Positions 44,131-52,801 of a stretch of DNA of 64,000 nt are shown in pieces; position 1 is the first letter of the stretch; each line of letters opens with the position of its first letter. The notes below the pieces were generated by a model, which did no database searches, was not told the origin of the DNA, and saw nothing but the letters and a program-made list of their open reading frames with translations. This DNA is from Streptomyces sp. CC228A (GTDB lineage: Bacteria > Actinomycetota > Actinomycetes > Streptomycetales > Streptomycetaceae): contig NZ_JAJPUI010000005.1 of NCBI RefSeq assembly GCF_021390935.1, forward strand, positions 1 to 64,000, written 5' to 3'. Made by a program: the position numbers and the translations under genes.

Positions 44131-45348
44131 ATGTTCGAGATCGAAGACGTGGGCGTGTTCCTGGGCCTGGACGTCGGCAAGAGTGCCCACCACGGTCATG
44201 GGCTCACCCCGGGCGGGAAGAAGGTCTTCGACAAACCGCTGCCCAACAGCGAGCCCAGGCTGCGGGCCGTCTTCGACAAGCTGCGCGACAAGTTCGGCAC
44301 CGTCCTGGTGATCGTGGACCAGCCCGCCTCCATCGGCGCCCTGCCGCTGACCGTCGCCCGCGACGCCGGCTGCCAGGTCGCCTACCTGCCCGGACTCGCG
44401 ATGCGCCGGATCGCCGACCTCTACCCGGGCGAGGCCAAGACCGACGCCAAAGACGCCGCCGTCATCGCGGACGCCGCACGGACTATGCCGCACACCCTGC
44501 GCTCGCTGGAACTGACCGACGAGATCACTGCCGAGCTCACCGTGCTCGTCGGCTTCGACCAGGACCTCGCCGCCGAGGCCACCCGCACCTCCAACCGGAT
44601 ACGCGGTCTGCTCACCCAGTTCCACCCCTCGCTGGAGCGCGTCCTGGGCCCGCGCCTGGACCACCAGGCCGTGACCTGGTTGCTGGAGCGCTACGGATCC
44701 CCGGCCGCCCTGCGCAAGGCAGGCCGCCGCAGACTCGTGGAGCTGATCCGCCCGAAGGCCCCGCGCATGGCCACCCGGCTGATCGACGACGTCTTCGACG
44801 CGCTCGACGAACAGACCGTCGTGGTCCCGGGCACCGGCACCCTCGACATCGTGATCCCCTCCCTGGCCGCCTCGCTCACCGCTGTTCACACCCAGCGCCG
44901 GGCGATGGAAGCCCAGATCAACGCTCTGCTGGAGGCTCACCCTCTTTCCCCGGTCCTGACGTCGATGCCCGGCGTCGGCGTCAGGACCGCCGCCGTCCTG
45001 CTGGTTACCGTCGGCGACGGCACCAGCTTCCCCACCGCAGCCCACCTCGCCTCCTACGCCGGCCTCGCACCCACCACGAAGCAGTCCGGGACCTCGATCC
45101 ACGGCGAACACGCACCCCGAGGCGGAAACCGGCAGCTCAAACGGGCGATGTTCCTCTCGGCCTTCGCCTGCATGAACGCCGACCCGGCCTCCCGCACCTA
45201 CTACGACAAGCAACGAGCCCGCGGCAAAACCCACACCCAGGCACTCCTCCGCCTCGCCCGCCAACGCATCAGCGTCCTGTTCGCCATGCTCCGCGACGGC
45301 ACCTTCTACGAACCCCGGACACCGACGGACGTCGAACTCGCCGCATAG
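44131..45348 (+). CDS. IS110-family transposase (DEDD recombinase)
   Basis: 405 residues from MFEIEDVGVFLGLDVGKSAH (GGGAAGGGG upstream). RuvC-like part: first Asp in GLDVGK, VIVDQPASIG, and the DxxD pair in EAKTDAKDAAVIADAAR. C-terminal transposase_20 part with the conserved Ser region LTSMPGVGVRTAAVLLVTVG, SYAGLAPTTKQSGTSI and GNRQLKRAMFLSAFAC. Full length and apparently intact, so the element may be active. Confidence 0.95.
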   Translation: MFEIEDVGVFLGLDVGKSAHHGHGLTPGGKKVFDKPLPNSEPRLRAVFDKLRDKFGTVLVIVDQPASIGALPLTVARDAGCQVAYLPGLAMRRIADLYPGEAKTDAKDAAVIADAARTMPHTLRSLELTDEITAELTVLVGFDQDLAAEATRTSNRIRGLLTQFHPSLERVLGPRLDHQAVTWLLERYGSPAALRKAGRRRLVELIRPKAPRMATRLIDDVFDALDEQTVVVPGTGTLDIVIPSLAASLTAVHTQRRAMEAQINALLEAHPLSPVLTSMPGVGVRTAAVLLVTVGDGTSFPTAAHLASYAGLAPTTKQSGTSIHGEHAPRGGNRQLKRAMFLSAFACMNADPASRTYYDKQRARGKTHTQALLRLARQRISVLFAMLRDGTFYEPRTPTDVELAA

Positions 45349-45423
45349 CTTCAGCAAGCCCGAACCACCCGAAACCCGACAGAGGTGCCTTGACGAAAGA
45401 CATAGAGGCACCCCCCTCGCCGC

Positions 45424-45897
45424 CTACTCCTTGCCCAGCGCGGCCAGTGCGTCGTCCGTCAGCCGGTGCACCGTCCACTCGTCCATCGCCACCGCGCCGA
45501 GCGACCTGTAGAAACCGATCGCGGGCTCGTTCCAGTCCAGGACGGACCACTCCAGCCGCTCGTAGCCGCGCTCCCCGCAGATCCGCGCCAGCTCCCGCAG
45601 CAGCGCCCTGCCGTGGCCGCCGCCCCGGGCCTCGGGGCGGACGTACAGGTCCTCCAGGTAGATGCCGTGGACCCCGCGCCACGTCGAGAAGTTCAGGAAC
45701 CACAGGGCGAAGCCGACGACCTCCCCGCTGTCGTCCTGCGCGACATGCGCGAACGCGGCCGGCCGCTCGCCGAAGAGCGCCTCCCTCAGCTGGTCCTCGG
45801 TCGCCCGCACCTCCTCCAGTGCCTTCTCGTACAGGGCGAGCTCACGGACCATGGCGTGGATGAGCGGGACGTCGGCGGGTACGGCGGTACGAATCAT
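45424..45897 (-). CDS. GNAT acetyltransferase (diamine acetyltransferase-like)
   Basis: 157 residues: MIRTAVPADVPLIHAMVREL, GFALWFLNFSTWRGVHGIYL, EDLYVRPEARGGGHGRALLR (acetyl-CoA loop) and WSVLDWNEPAIGFYRSLGAV. The WRG..GIYLEDLYV block is characteristic of spermidine/diamine acetyltransferase-type GNATs. Its 3' end lies within a few bp of the IS right end, but the coding frame ends normally. Confidence 0.9.
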   Translation of the reverse strand: MIRTAVPADVPLIHAMVRELALYEKALEEVRATEDQLREALFGERPAAFAHVAQDDSGEVVGFALWFLNFSTWRGVHGIYLEDLYVRPEARGGGHGRALLRELARICGERGYERLEWSVLDWNEPAIGFYRSLGAVAMDEWTVHRLTDDALAALGKE

Positions 45898-45983
45898 GCC
45901 CGCAGCCTGCCGCCACCGCCCCGCCGCCGTCCACCCGCTGCGCCCCTCCCCGCGGCCCCGCCCATCCAGTAACGTCCCCCGCC

Positions 45984-47375
45984 ATGAACACGATCAACGG
46001 CGGCATCTCGTTCTGGTACGCGCAGGAGGGCACTCCGACGCCGCGGGAGCCGCTGCCCGGGGACATCGCCGCCGACGTCTGCATCGTGGGAGGCGGCTAC
46101 ACGGGCCTGTGGACGGCCTACTACCTGAAGAAGGCCGTGCCGTTCCTCGACATCGTCGTCCTGGAGGCCCGCTTCTGCGGGTACGGCGCCTCCGGGCGCA
46201 ACGGCGGCTGGCTGTACAACGGCATCGCCGGCCGCGACCGGTACGCCCGGCTGCACGGCCACGACGCCGCCGTACGGCTCCAGCAGGCCATGAACGCCAC
46301 CGTCTCCGAGGTCGTCGACGTCGCCGCGCGGGAGGGCATCGACGCCGACATCCACCGCGGCGGGGTCCTGGAAGTCGCCCGCACCCCCGCCCAACTGGCC
46401 CGCCTCAAAAGCCTCTACGCCGCCGAGCTGGCCTTCGGCGAGCAGGACCGCGAGTGGTACGGGGCCCGCGAGACCGCCGCGCGCCTCAAGGTCAGCGGCG
46501 CCGTCGGCTCGTCGTGGACGCCGCACGGCGCCCGCATCCAGCCGGCGAAGCTCGCCAAGGGCCTTGCCGCCACCGTCGAGTCCCTCGGCGTGACGATCCA
46601 CGAGAACACCCCCGTCACCGAGATCAGGCCGAAGCACGCCGTCACCCCGTACGGCACCGTCCGCGCCCCGTACGTGCTGCGCTGCACCGAGGGCTTCACC
46701 GCCTCCCTCAAGGGCCGGCGCCGCACCTGGCTCCCCATGAACTCGTCCATGATCGTGACGGCTCCGCTGCCGGCCCCGGTCTGGGCCGAGCTGGGCTGGG
46801 AGGGCCGCGAGACCCTCGGCGACACCGCCCACGCCTACATGTACGCCCAGCGCACCGCCGACGACCGGATCGCGCTCGGCGGGCGCGGCGCCCCGTACCG
46901 CTACGGCTCCCGCACCGACCACGACGGCCGCACCCGGCCCGCTGCCGTCCGGGAGCTGCACGGCATCCTGGTCGACTTCTTCCCGCGGCTCGCGGGTGTG
47001 GAGATCGCCCACACCTGGTCGGGCGTCCTCGGGGTGCCCCGCGACTGGTGCGCCACCGTCACCCTGGACCGCACCACCGGCCTGGGCTGGGCCGGCGGCT
47101 ACGTCGGCTCGGGCGTCGCCACCGCGAACCTCGCCGCGCGCACCCTGCGCGACCTCATCCAGCAGGACTCCGGCCAGTCCGGCCCCACCGAGCTGACCGC
47201 GCTGCCGTGGGTCGGCCACCGGGTCCGCACGTGGGAGCCCGAGCCGCTGCGCTGGCTCGGCGTGCACGCCCTGTACGCCGCGTACCGGCACGCCGACCGC
47301 CGGGAGGCCGCCACGCACAGCGCGGACACCGCGCGCCTCGCCCGCATCGCCGACCGCGTCGCGGGCCGCCACTGA
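45984..47375 (+). CDS. FAD-dependent oxidoreductase (DAO family)
   Basis: 463 residues. FAD motif ADVCIVGGGYTGLWTAYYL near residue 30, GYGASGRNGGW for FAD pyrophosphate, and C-terminal GLGWAGGYVGSGVATANLAA. D-amino-acid-oxidase/glycine-oxidase fold. Similar genes in other bacteria oxidise amino acids or polyamine derivatives; the divergent GNAT could act on related amines, but this is speculation. Confidence 0.9.
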   Translation: MNTINGGISFWYAQEGTPTPREPLPGDIAADVCIVGGGYTGLWTAYYLKKAVPFLDIVVLEARFCGYGASGRNGGWLYNGIAGRDRYARLHGHDAAVRLQQAMNATVSEVVDVAAREGIDADIHRGGVLEVARTPAQLARLKSLYAAELAFGEQDREWYGARETAARLKVSGAVGSSWTPHGARIQPAKLAKGLAATVESLGVTIHENTPVTEIRPKHAVTPYGTVRAPYVLRCTEGFTASLKGRRRTWLPMNSSMIVTAPLPAPVWAELGWEGRETLGDTAHAYMYAQRTADDRIALGGRGAPYRYGSRTDHDGRTRPAAVRELHGILVDFFPRLAGVEIAHTWSGVLGVPRDWCATVTLDRTTGLGWAGGYVGSGVATANLAARTLRDLIQQDSGQSGPTELTALPWVGHRVRTWEPEPLRWLGVHALYAAYRHADRREAATHSADTARLARIADRVAGRH

Positions 47376-47453
47376 CCGCACCCCGCCGGGCCGGTCCGCC
47401 GCCGACCGCACCCGCCGGTCCGCCGCCCGGCCGCGACCGGCCCCGTACGACGC

Positions 47454-47489
47454 CGAAGGCCCCCGGCCGGGAGGGGCCGGGGGCCTTCG
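47454..47489. terminator. Bidirectional terminator
   Basis: A perfect 15-bp stem (47454-47468 with 47475-47489), downstream of both the FAD gene and the tRNA. Confidence 0.9.
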
Positions 47490-47495
47490 GGGAAG

Positions 47496-47569
47496 AGCCG
47501 CCTGTCGGAATCGAACCGACGACCTCAAGATTACAAGTCAAGCGCTCTAGCCAACTGAGCTAAGGCGGC
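47496..47569 (-). tRNA. tRNA-Thr (anticodon TGT)
   Basis: Acceptor stem GCCGCCT/AGGCGGC, D arm GCTC-N9-GAGC, T arm GTCGG-TTCGATT-CCGAC and anticodon loop CTTGTAA with anticodon TGT (reads ACA). CCA is not encoded. The anticodon stem as read is CTTGA/TCTTG, in which positions 28-42 and 29-41 are U-U oppositions; the expected partner would be TCAAG. Confidence 0.92.
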
Positions 47570-47681
47570 AACCGGGCCAGTGTAACCGGAGCCGCGGCGC
47601 GCCGTGGTCGGGAAGGTCACCGGCCCGCGGGTGCTGACAGGAGCCGCCCCGGCCAGGTACCGTCACCCGCAGTTCACTCGC

Positions 47682-47697
47682 ATGGACTAGACCTGAA
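47682..47697 (+). promoter_or_regulatory. DasR-type (dre) site upstream of msiK
   Basis: ATGGACTAGACCTGAA shares its core TGGACTAGACCT with the nagKA site at 23007. It is about 68 bp ahead of the msiK start. Confidence 0.6.
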
Positions 47698-47757
47698 CAT
47701 TCCTTCCTTTACTCGGATCGTCCGGCACGTTCCTGCCGGTGAAGGGAAACCACCACC

Positions 47758-48864
47758 ATGGCTTCTGTCACGTTCGACAAGGCCACCCGGCTGTACCCGG
47801 GTGGCACCAAGCCCGCCGTCGACCAGCTCGACATCGAGATCGCGGACGGCGAGTTCCTCGTCCTCGTCGGCCCCTCCGGCTGCGGCAAGTCCACGTCCCT
47901 GCGCATGCTCGCCGGTCTGGAGGACGTCAACGGCGGCGCCATCCGCATCGGGGACCGCGACGTCACCCACCTGCCGCCGAAGGACCGGGACATCGCCATG
48001 GTGTTCCAGAACTACGCGCTCTACCCGCACATGACCGTCGCCGACAACATGGGCTTCGCCCTCAAGATCGCCGGCGTGAACAAGGCGGAGATCCGCAAGA
48101 AGGTCGAGGAGGCCGCCAAGATCCTCGACCTCACCCCGTACCTGGACCGCAAGCCGAAGGCCCTGTCCGGCGGCCAGCGCCAGCGCGTCGCCATGGGCCG
48201 CGCCATCGTCCGCGAGCCGCAGGTCTTCCTCATGGACGAGCCGCTGTCCAACCTGGACGCCAAGCTCCGCGTCTCGACCCGTACGCAGATCGCGTCGCTC
48301 CAGCGCCGCCTCGGCATCACCACGGTCTACGTCACGCACGACCAGGTCGAGGCCCTGACGATGGGCGACCGCGTCGCCGTCCTCAAGGACGGCCTGCTCC
48401 AGCAGGTCGACACCCCGCGCACCATGTACGACCGCCCGGCCAACCTCTTCGTCGCCGGCTTCATCGGCTCCCCCGCCATGAACCTCGTCGAGGTCCCGAT
48501 CGCCGAGGGCGGCGTCATGTTCGGCGACAGCGTCGTGCCGGTGTCCCGCGACGCGCTGTCCGCGGCCGCCGCCAAGGGCGACCGGACCGTCACGGTCGGC
48601 GTCCGCCCCGAGCACTTCGACGTGGCCGACGGCTCCGCCGCCGGTGCGCCGGCCGGCCTCGCCGTCTCCGTCAACGTCGTCGAGGAGCTCGGCGCCGACG
48701 GCTACGTCTACGGCACCGCCCAGGTCGCCGGCGAGACCAAGGACCTCGTCGTCCGCGTCGGCGGCCGCTCCATCCCGGCGAAGGGCTCCACGCTGCACGT
48801 CGTGCCGCGCGCGGACGAGATGCACGTCTTCTCGACCACCACCGGCGAGCGCCTCTCCGACTGA
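47758..48864 (+). CDS. msiK: Multiple-sugar ABC transporter ATPase MsiK
   Basis: 368 residues: Walker A GPSGCGKST, Q-loop FQNYALYPHMTV, signature LSGGQRQRVAMGRA, Walker B VFLMDEPLSNLDAKLR and H-loop VTHDQVEALTMGD. The C-terminal about 130 residues form the MalK/UgpC-type OB regulatory domain (VGVRPEHFDVADG). In Streptomyces one MsiK energises many sugar importers (maltose, cellobiose, chitobiose), so it can serve orphan solute-binding proteins such as that at 21597. GAAGGGAAA precedes the ATG. Monocistronic. Confidence 0.95.
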   Translation: MASVTFDKATRLYPGGTKPAVDQLDIEIADGEFLVLVGPSGCGKSTSLRMLAGLEDVNGGAIRIGDRDVTHLPPKDRDIAMVFQNYALYPHMTVADNMGFALKIAGVNKAEIRKKVEEAAKILDLTPYLDRKPKALSGGQRQRVAMGRAIVREPQVFLMDEPLSNLDAKLRVSTRTQIASLQRRLGITTVYVTHDQVEALTMGDRVAVLKDGLLQQVDTPRTMYDRPANLFVAGFIGSPAMNLVEVPIAEGGVMFGDSVVPVSRDALSAAAAKGDRTVTVGVRPEHFDVADGSAAGAPAGLAVSVNVVEELGADGYVYGTAQVAGETKDLVVRVGGRSIPAKGSTLHVVPRADEMHVFSTTTGERLSD

Positions 48865-48933
48865 CCCGCGCCCACCAGGCACCACCCGCACCACCGCACG
48901 AACCGCGCACCACCCGCCACGCCCGCGCACCGG

Positions 48934-49020
48934 CCCGCCCCCGGCGAGCGGCCCGCACGCCGGGGGCGGGTGCGCGCGGCACCGCAGCGGCCCCGCGTCC
49001 GTCCGCCGGACGCGGGGCCG
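48934..49020 (+). terminator. Two tandem terminators after msiK
   Basis: Hairpin one: 13-bp stem 48934-48946/48958-48970. Hairpin two: 14-bp stem 48988-49001/49007-49020. The rest of 48865-49179 is empty apart from the promoter of the next gene. Confidence 0.88.
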
Positions 49021-49179
49021 TTCGCGTCCCCGCCACCCCACCGGCCCCGCCCGCAGGGCGCGTTTCGGCCGCCGTTCCCCTGCCGGCGTCAACTCCGCAC
49101 GCCCAAAAGGGGAAAGAAACCTCCCTCATCAGAGTGACTAAACGTCTCTGAAACTTCACCGACCGCTACGCTCCCTCCC

Positions 49180-49593
49180 GTGACCCAGACAGCACGCCGC
49201 ATCGGCCGCACCCTCGCTCTCGTCCTGCCCGTCGTCCTGGTGCTCTCCGGAACTCTCGCGGTCACCAGCGTCCCCTGGGCAGGTGCACACCCCGAAACCG
49301 AGCTCCTCACGGCGTCCGCAGAGAGCGTCTCGGAGCCCGCCAAGCCCCGCGCCCCGCAGGACGTCCTGCGCGACCGCCTGATGGTCGAGCTGCGCGAGAA
49401 GGACCCCGGCACCGCGCTCACCAGCCTGCAGCGCGCCGTGGAGCAGAGCCCGTCCCTGGGCAAGTACTGCATGTCCCTCGCCCGCGACCTCGGCCAGGCC
49501 GCCGTCCTCCACTACGGGCCGACCCGCGCGCAGTCCTACTCGCGCCCGGTCTGCGACACGTCCTTCGCCTCCGGCGTCGCCCACGCCAGCTGA
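49180..49593 (+). CDS. Small secreted or membrane-anchored protein
   Basis: TACGCT (49167-49172) stands 7 bp before this GTG: leaderless. 137 residues with a signal sequence (TARRIGRTLALVLPVVLVLS...), then a helical domain with two Cys in SLGKYCMSLARDLGQAAVL and PVCDTSFAS that may form a disulphide. Function not recognised. Confidence 0.8.
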   Translation: MTQTARRIGRTLALVLPVVLVLSGTLAVTSVPWAGAHPETELLTASAESVSEPAKPRAPQDVLRDRLMVELREKDPGTALTSLQRAVEQSPSLGKYCMSLARDLGQAAVLHYGPTRAQSYSRPVCDTSFASGVAHAS

Positions 49594-49612
49594 CAGCCCC
49601 CGCACCCCCCAC

Positions 49613-50356
49613 GTGGCCGGCACCCCCCTCGCGCACCCTGGCGAGGCGCCCCCCACGCAGGCCGTGATCCTGGCAGGAGGCCAGGGATCCCGTCTGCGTC
49701 CGTACACCGACGACCGCCCCAAGCCGATGGTCGAGATCCCGGGCACCGGGACCCCGATCATCGGCCATCAGCTGTCCTGGCTCGCCGCCGAGGGCGTCAC
49801 CGACGCCGTGGTCTCCTGCGGCCACCTCGCCGGCGTCCTCCAGGACTGGCTGGCCACCGCCCGGCTGCCGCTGCGCGTCAGCACCGTCGTGGAGGACGAG
49901 CCCCTCGGCCGCGGCGGGGCACTGAAGTACGCGGCAGCCGGCCTGCCCCGCCCCGACGCGCCCTGGTACGCCACCAACGGCGACATCTGGACCCGGTTCT
50001 CGCTGCGCGAGATGGCCGCGTTCCACACCGAGCGCGACGCCGCCGCGACCCTCGCCCTGGCCCGGCCCCGCATCCCGTGGGGCGCCGTCGAGACCGACGC
50101 CTTCGGCCACATCACCGACTTCATCGAGGCGCCGCCCTCGCCCTACCTCATCAACGCGGGTGTGTACGTCTTCTCCGCGGGCTTCCGCGACCTGCTCCCC
50201 GAGCGCGGCGACCACGAGCGCACCACCTTCCCCCGCCTCGCGCGCGAACGCCGCCTCGCCGGCTTCCCGCTGCCGCAGGGCGCCTACTGGCGGGCCATCG
50301 ACACCGCCAAGGACCTCACCGAGGCCGCCAAGGAGCTGGTCGGCGACCGCGCCTAG
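49613..50356 (+). CDS. Sugar-1-phosphate nucleotidyltransferase
   Basis: 247 residues: nucleotide loop AVILAGGQGSRLRPYTDDRP with KPMVEIPGTGTPIIGHQL, VEDEPLGRGGALKYAAAG and YATNGDIW (metal/sugar Asp). GT-A-like fold; makes an NDP-sugar, probably NDP-mannose or NDP-glucose type. It follows the secreted protein by 19 bp and overlaps the convergent regulator by 4 bp. Confidence 0.88.
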   Translation: MAGTPLAHPGEAPPTQAVILAGGQGSRLRPYTDDRPKPMVEIPGTGTPIIGHQLSWLAAEGVTDAVVSCGHLAGVLQDWLATARLPLRVSTVVEDEPLGRGGALKYAAAGLPRPDAPWYATNGDIWTRFSLREMAAFHTERDAAATLALARPRIPWGAVETDAFGHITDFIEAPPSPYLINAGVYVFSAGFRDLLPERGDHERTTFPRLARERRLAGFPLPQGAYWRAIDTAKDLTEAAKELVGDRA

Positions 50357-50946
50357 GCGCTGCCCCGCCGCGCCCGCGGCTGCGCCCGTACGTGCATCCG
50401 CTCCCCCTGCCGCCCGAAGAGGCTGAGCAGCTCCACCGGGCCCTCCCCCGTGCTGCCGAACCAGTGGGGCAGCCGCGTGTCGAACTCGGCCGCCTCCCCC
50501 TGCCCCATCACCAGGTCGTGGTCGGCCAGCACCAGCCGCAGCCGCCCCGACAGCACGTAGAGCCACTCGTACCCCTCGTGGGTGCGCGGCTCCGGCGTGG
50601 TGCGGCCGGCGGGGATGACCATCTTGTACGCCTGGAGCGGGCCCGGGGTCCGGGTCAGCGGCACCACGGTGGCGTCGTGCCCGGTCCGCACCGGCTTCAG
50701 CCGCACCCGCGGGTCCCCCACGTCCGGCGCGCCGACCAGCTCGTCCAGGGGCACCTGGTGGGCCTGGGAGATCGGCAGCAGCAGCTCCAGCGTGGGGCGG
50801 CGCTGCCCCGACTCCAGCCGGGACAGGGTGCTGCGGGAGATGCCGGTCGCCTCCGACAGCGCGGTCAGGGTCAGCCCGCGCCGGGTGCGCAGATCCTTCA
50901 GGCGGGGCCCCACCGCCGCGAGCGCCCCGCTGATGTCGTCCGCCAT
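50353..50946 (-). CDS. XRE regulator with C-terminal cupin
   Basis: 197 residues. N-terminal helix-turn-helix LKDLRTRRGLTLTALSEATG...SRSTLSRLESGQRRPTLE and C-terminal cupin (TPEPRTHEGYEWLYVLSGRL, EAAEFDTRLPHWFGSTGEGP). Members of this class sense a small metabolite through the cupin and repress catabolic or efflux genes. Its target is not evident from position. Confidence 0.92.
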   Translation of the reverse strand: MADDISGALAAVGPRLKDLRTRRGLTLTALSEATGISRSTLSRLESGQRRPTLELLLPISQAHQVPLDELVGAPDVGDPRVRLKPVRTGHDATVVPLTRTPGPLQAYKMVIPAGRTTPEPRTHEGYEWLYVLSGRLRLVLADHDLVMGQGEAAEFDTRLPHWFGSTGEGPVELLSLFGRQGERMHVRAQPRARRGSA

Positions 50947-51076
50947 GCCCCCAGTCCAGCCGTCCTTCCCCGGGATGGCAATTCCCGTTGCCGGTACAGC
51001 ACGCCGTATGCGGCAGGGCGGTCACCGGCGCCTGCGCGGTGACCGCCCTGCGGGGACGGGTGGTGCGGCCCTGGGG

Positions 51077-52697
51077 TCAGCCCAGGAGGCCGCCGAGCGG
51101 GTTGCGGTTGCCGTCGGAGGATCCGCCCTCGTCGGAGTCGGAGCCCGTGCCGCTGTCCGAGCCGGTGTCCTCGCCCGTGCCGCCGCCGGTGGTCCCGCCG
51201 CTGTCGCCGCCGGCCGTCGGGCCGGAGCTGGTGGCGGGCGGCTCGGGGCGGGGCTGCTGCGGCGCGCCGCCGCCCTGGGTGGCGGTGGGCTGCTGCTCCT
51301 CGACGCGGCCGGTCTCCCGGACCGTCCCGGTGGGTCCGCCGGTGCGGCCCTCCGAGGGCTCCTCGCCGCCGACGCGGAGGCCGACGGGGTGCTGGCCGCC
51401 GACGACGACGGCCGCGGCTCGCGGGTGGTCGCCGCGCGGGACGGGGAGCCCTCGCCCTCCGGCTCCTGCGGCAGGGGGCGGCCCGGCAGGTGGTTGGTGG
51501 GGTCGTCGTTCGGCCCCGGCACGGTGATCAGGTCGGAGGACCGTACGGCTCCGCCCAGCAGCGAGCCGACGAGCAGGGTGAGCCCCACCACCACGGCGGC
51601 GGCGACGGCGCCGCGCCGCAGGACGCGGCGGCGCAGCGCCCACAGCGCGGAGCGCGGGCCGAGGGTGCGCCACGCCTCGCCGGCCAGGCGGCCGTCGACG
51701 GAGTAGACGGGTGCTCCGGCGATGATCAGCGGGGACCAGGCGGCCAGGTAGATGATGTCGGGCGCGTCGTACGCGGGCACGGCCCGCCAGCTGACCGTCA
51801 GCAGCAGCGCGGCCGACAGCAGCGCGCCGAACACGGCGGCGACCCGCTGCCAGAGGCCGAGGACGGTGAGGACACCGACGACGACCTGGGCGAAGGCCAC
51901 GCTGAGCCCGGCGCCCACGGGGTGGGCGAGGGCGAAGTCCCGCAGCGGCTCGGCGAGCGGCCAGGGGTGCAGCGAGTTCAGCCAGTTGACCATGGAGCCG
52001 CGCTCGCCGCCGTCGAAGTAGACGGGGTCGCAGAGCTTGCCCATGCCGGCGTAGACCGAGATGAAGCCGAGGAAGACGCGCAGCGGCAGCAGGACGACGC
52101 CGAGGTTCATGCGGCGCCCCGGGTAGTAGGCGTGCCGCTGGTCGGCCTGGCCGGCGCGCTCGTCGTACGGGTCGTCGTACGGGTGTCCGGCGGCGCCGTG
52201 CGGGTCCGGCTCGTCGAGCGGGGCGTCGTACGCGCCCTCCGCGCGCCGCATGGGCGGCAGCAGCGGGGACTCGGTGGCGTGCGGTCCGCGGGGGCCGCCG
52301 ACGACCGGGGTGGGGCGGGTGTCGTCGTCGGCGAGGGCGATGCGCGGGATGACCTGCGTCGCTCCGGCATCCCGCGCGGCGGTGCCCGGGGGCCGGCGAG
52401 CGCGTCGACGGCCGCGGAGTCCCGTACGGCCTGGAGGAGTCCGGTCGCGCCGGCGTCGCCGGGCGAGGACTTTCCGGTCCACACGACGGGCCGCCGCCGG
52501 GCGGCGCCCGGGGCCGCGCCGCTGAGGGCGGGGACGCGGGCGGGGTCGGAGAAGCGGGGCTTCCGGACCGGGGCGAGCTGTACCCGGAAGCTGGCGTGGT
52601 TCACGATGACCTGCGCGGGGTCACTGTTCACCTTGACCATGCTCAGCGCAGGCTGATCATCGAACCCGGGCCGGGGCGTTCTGGTGTCCACACTCAT
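51077..52697 (-). pseudogene. DoxX-family membrane protein, two frameshifts
   Basis: Three frames must be joined. The N-terminus begins MSVDTRTPRPGFDDQPALSM. One C appears missing in the C-run near 52388; the next frame contains ATQVIPRIALADDDTRPTPV, the DoxX membrane part MNLGVVLLPLRVFLGFISVY, DFALAHPVGAGLSVAFAQVV and LIIAGAPVYSVDGRLAGEAW. A second base is missing at about 51368, after which a Gly/Ser/Glu-rich tail ends SSDGNRNPLGGLLG at 51077. Four to five membrane helices. DoxX/TQO-type proteins act in thiol redox and membrane complexes. C-run deletions suggest sequencing errors rather than decay. Confidence 0.8.
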
Positions 52698-52751
52698 CTA
52701 ACCGAGTGATGAGCGTTTAGGACACTGCCTTGACGGCGGGGAAATGTCCGA

Positions 52752-52775
52752 GACCCGTCAAGATCATGACGGGTC
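52752..52775. terminator. Hairpin between doxX and rlmB
   Basis: 9-bp stem GACCCGTCA/TGACGGGTC with a 6-base loop, just past the rlmB stop on the minus strand. Confidence 0.75.
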
Positions 52776-52801
52776 CCGGCAGGACGGGGCGGGCGGCCCG
52801 G

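Larger units (their letters stand above)
43870..45416 (+). mobile_element. IS110-family insertion sequence
   Basis: One DEDD transposase gene flanked by about 260 bp of non-coding sequence on the 5' side and about 65 bp on the 3' side, the asymmetry of the IS110 group. No terminal inverted repeats or target duplications are visible, as expected for the family, so both ends are estimates. It lies between the butyrolactone receptor and the conserved GNAT/FAD genes, at the right edge of the accessory block. Confidence 0.8.
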
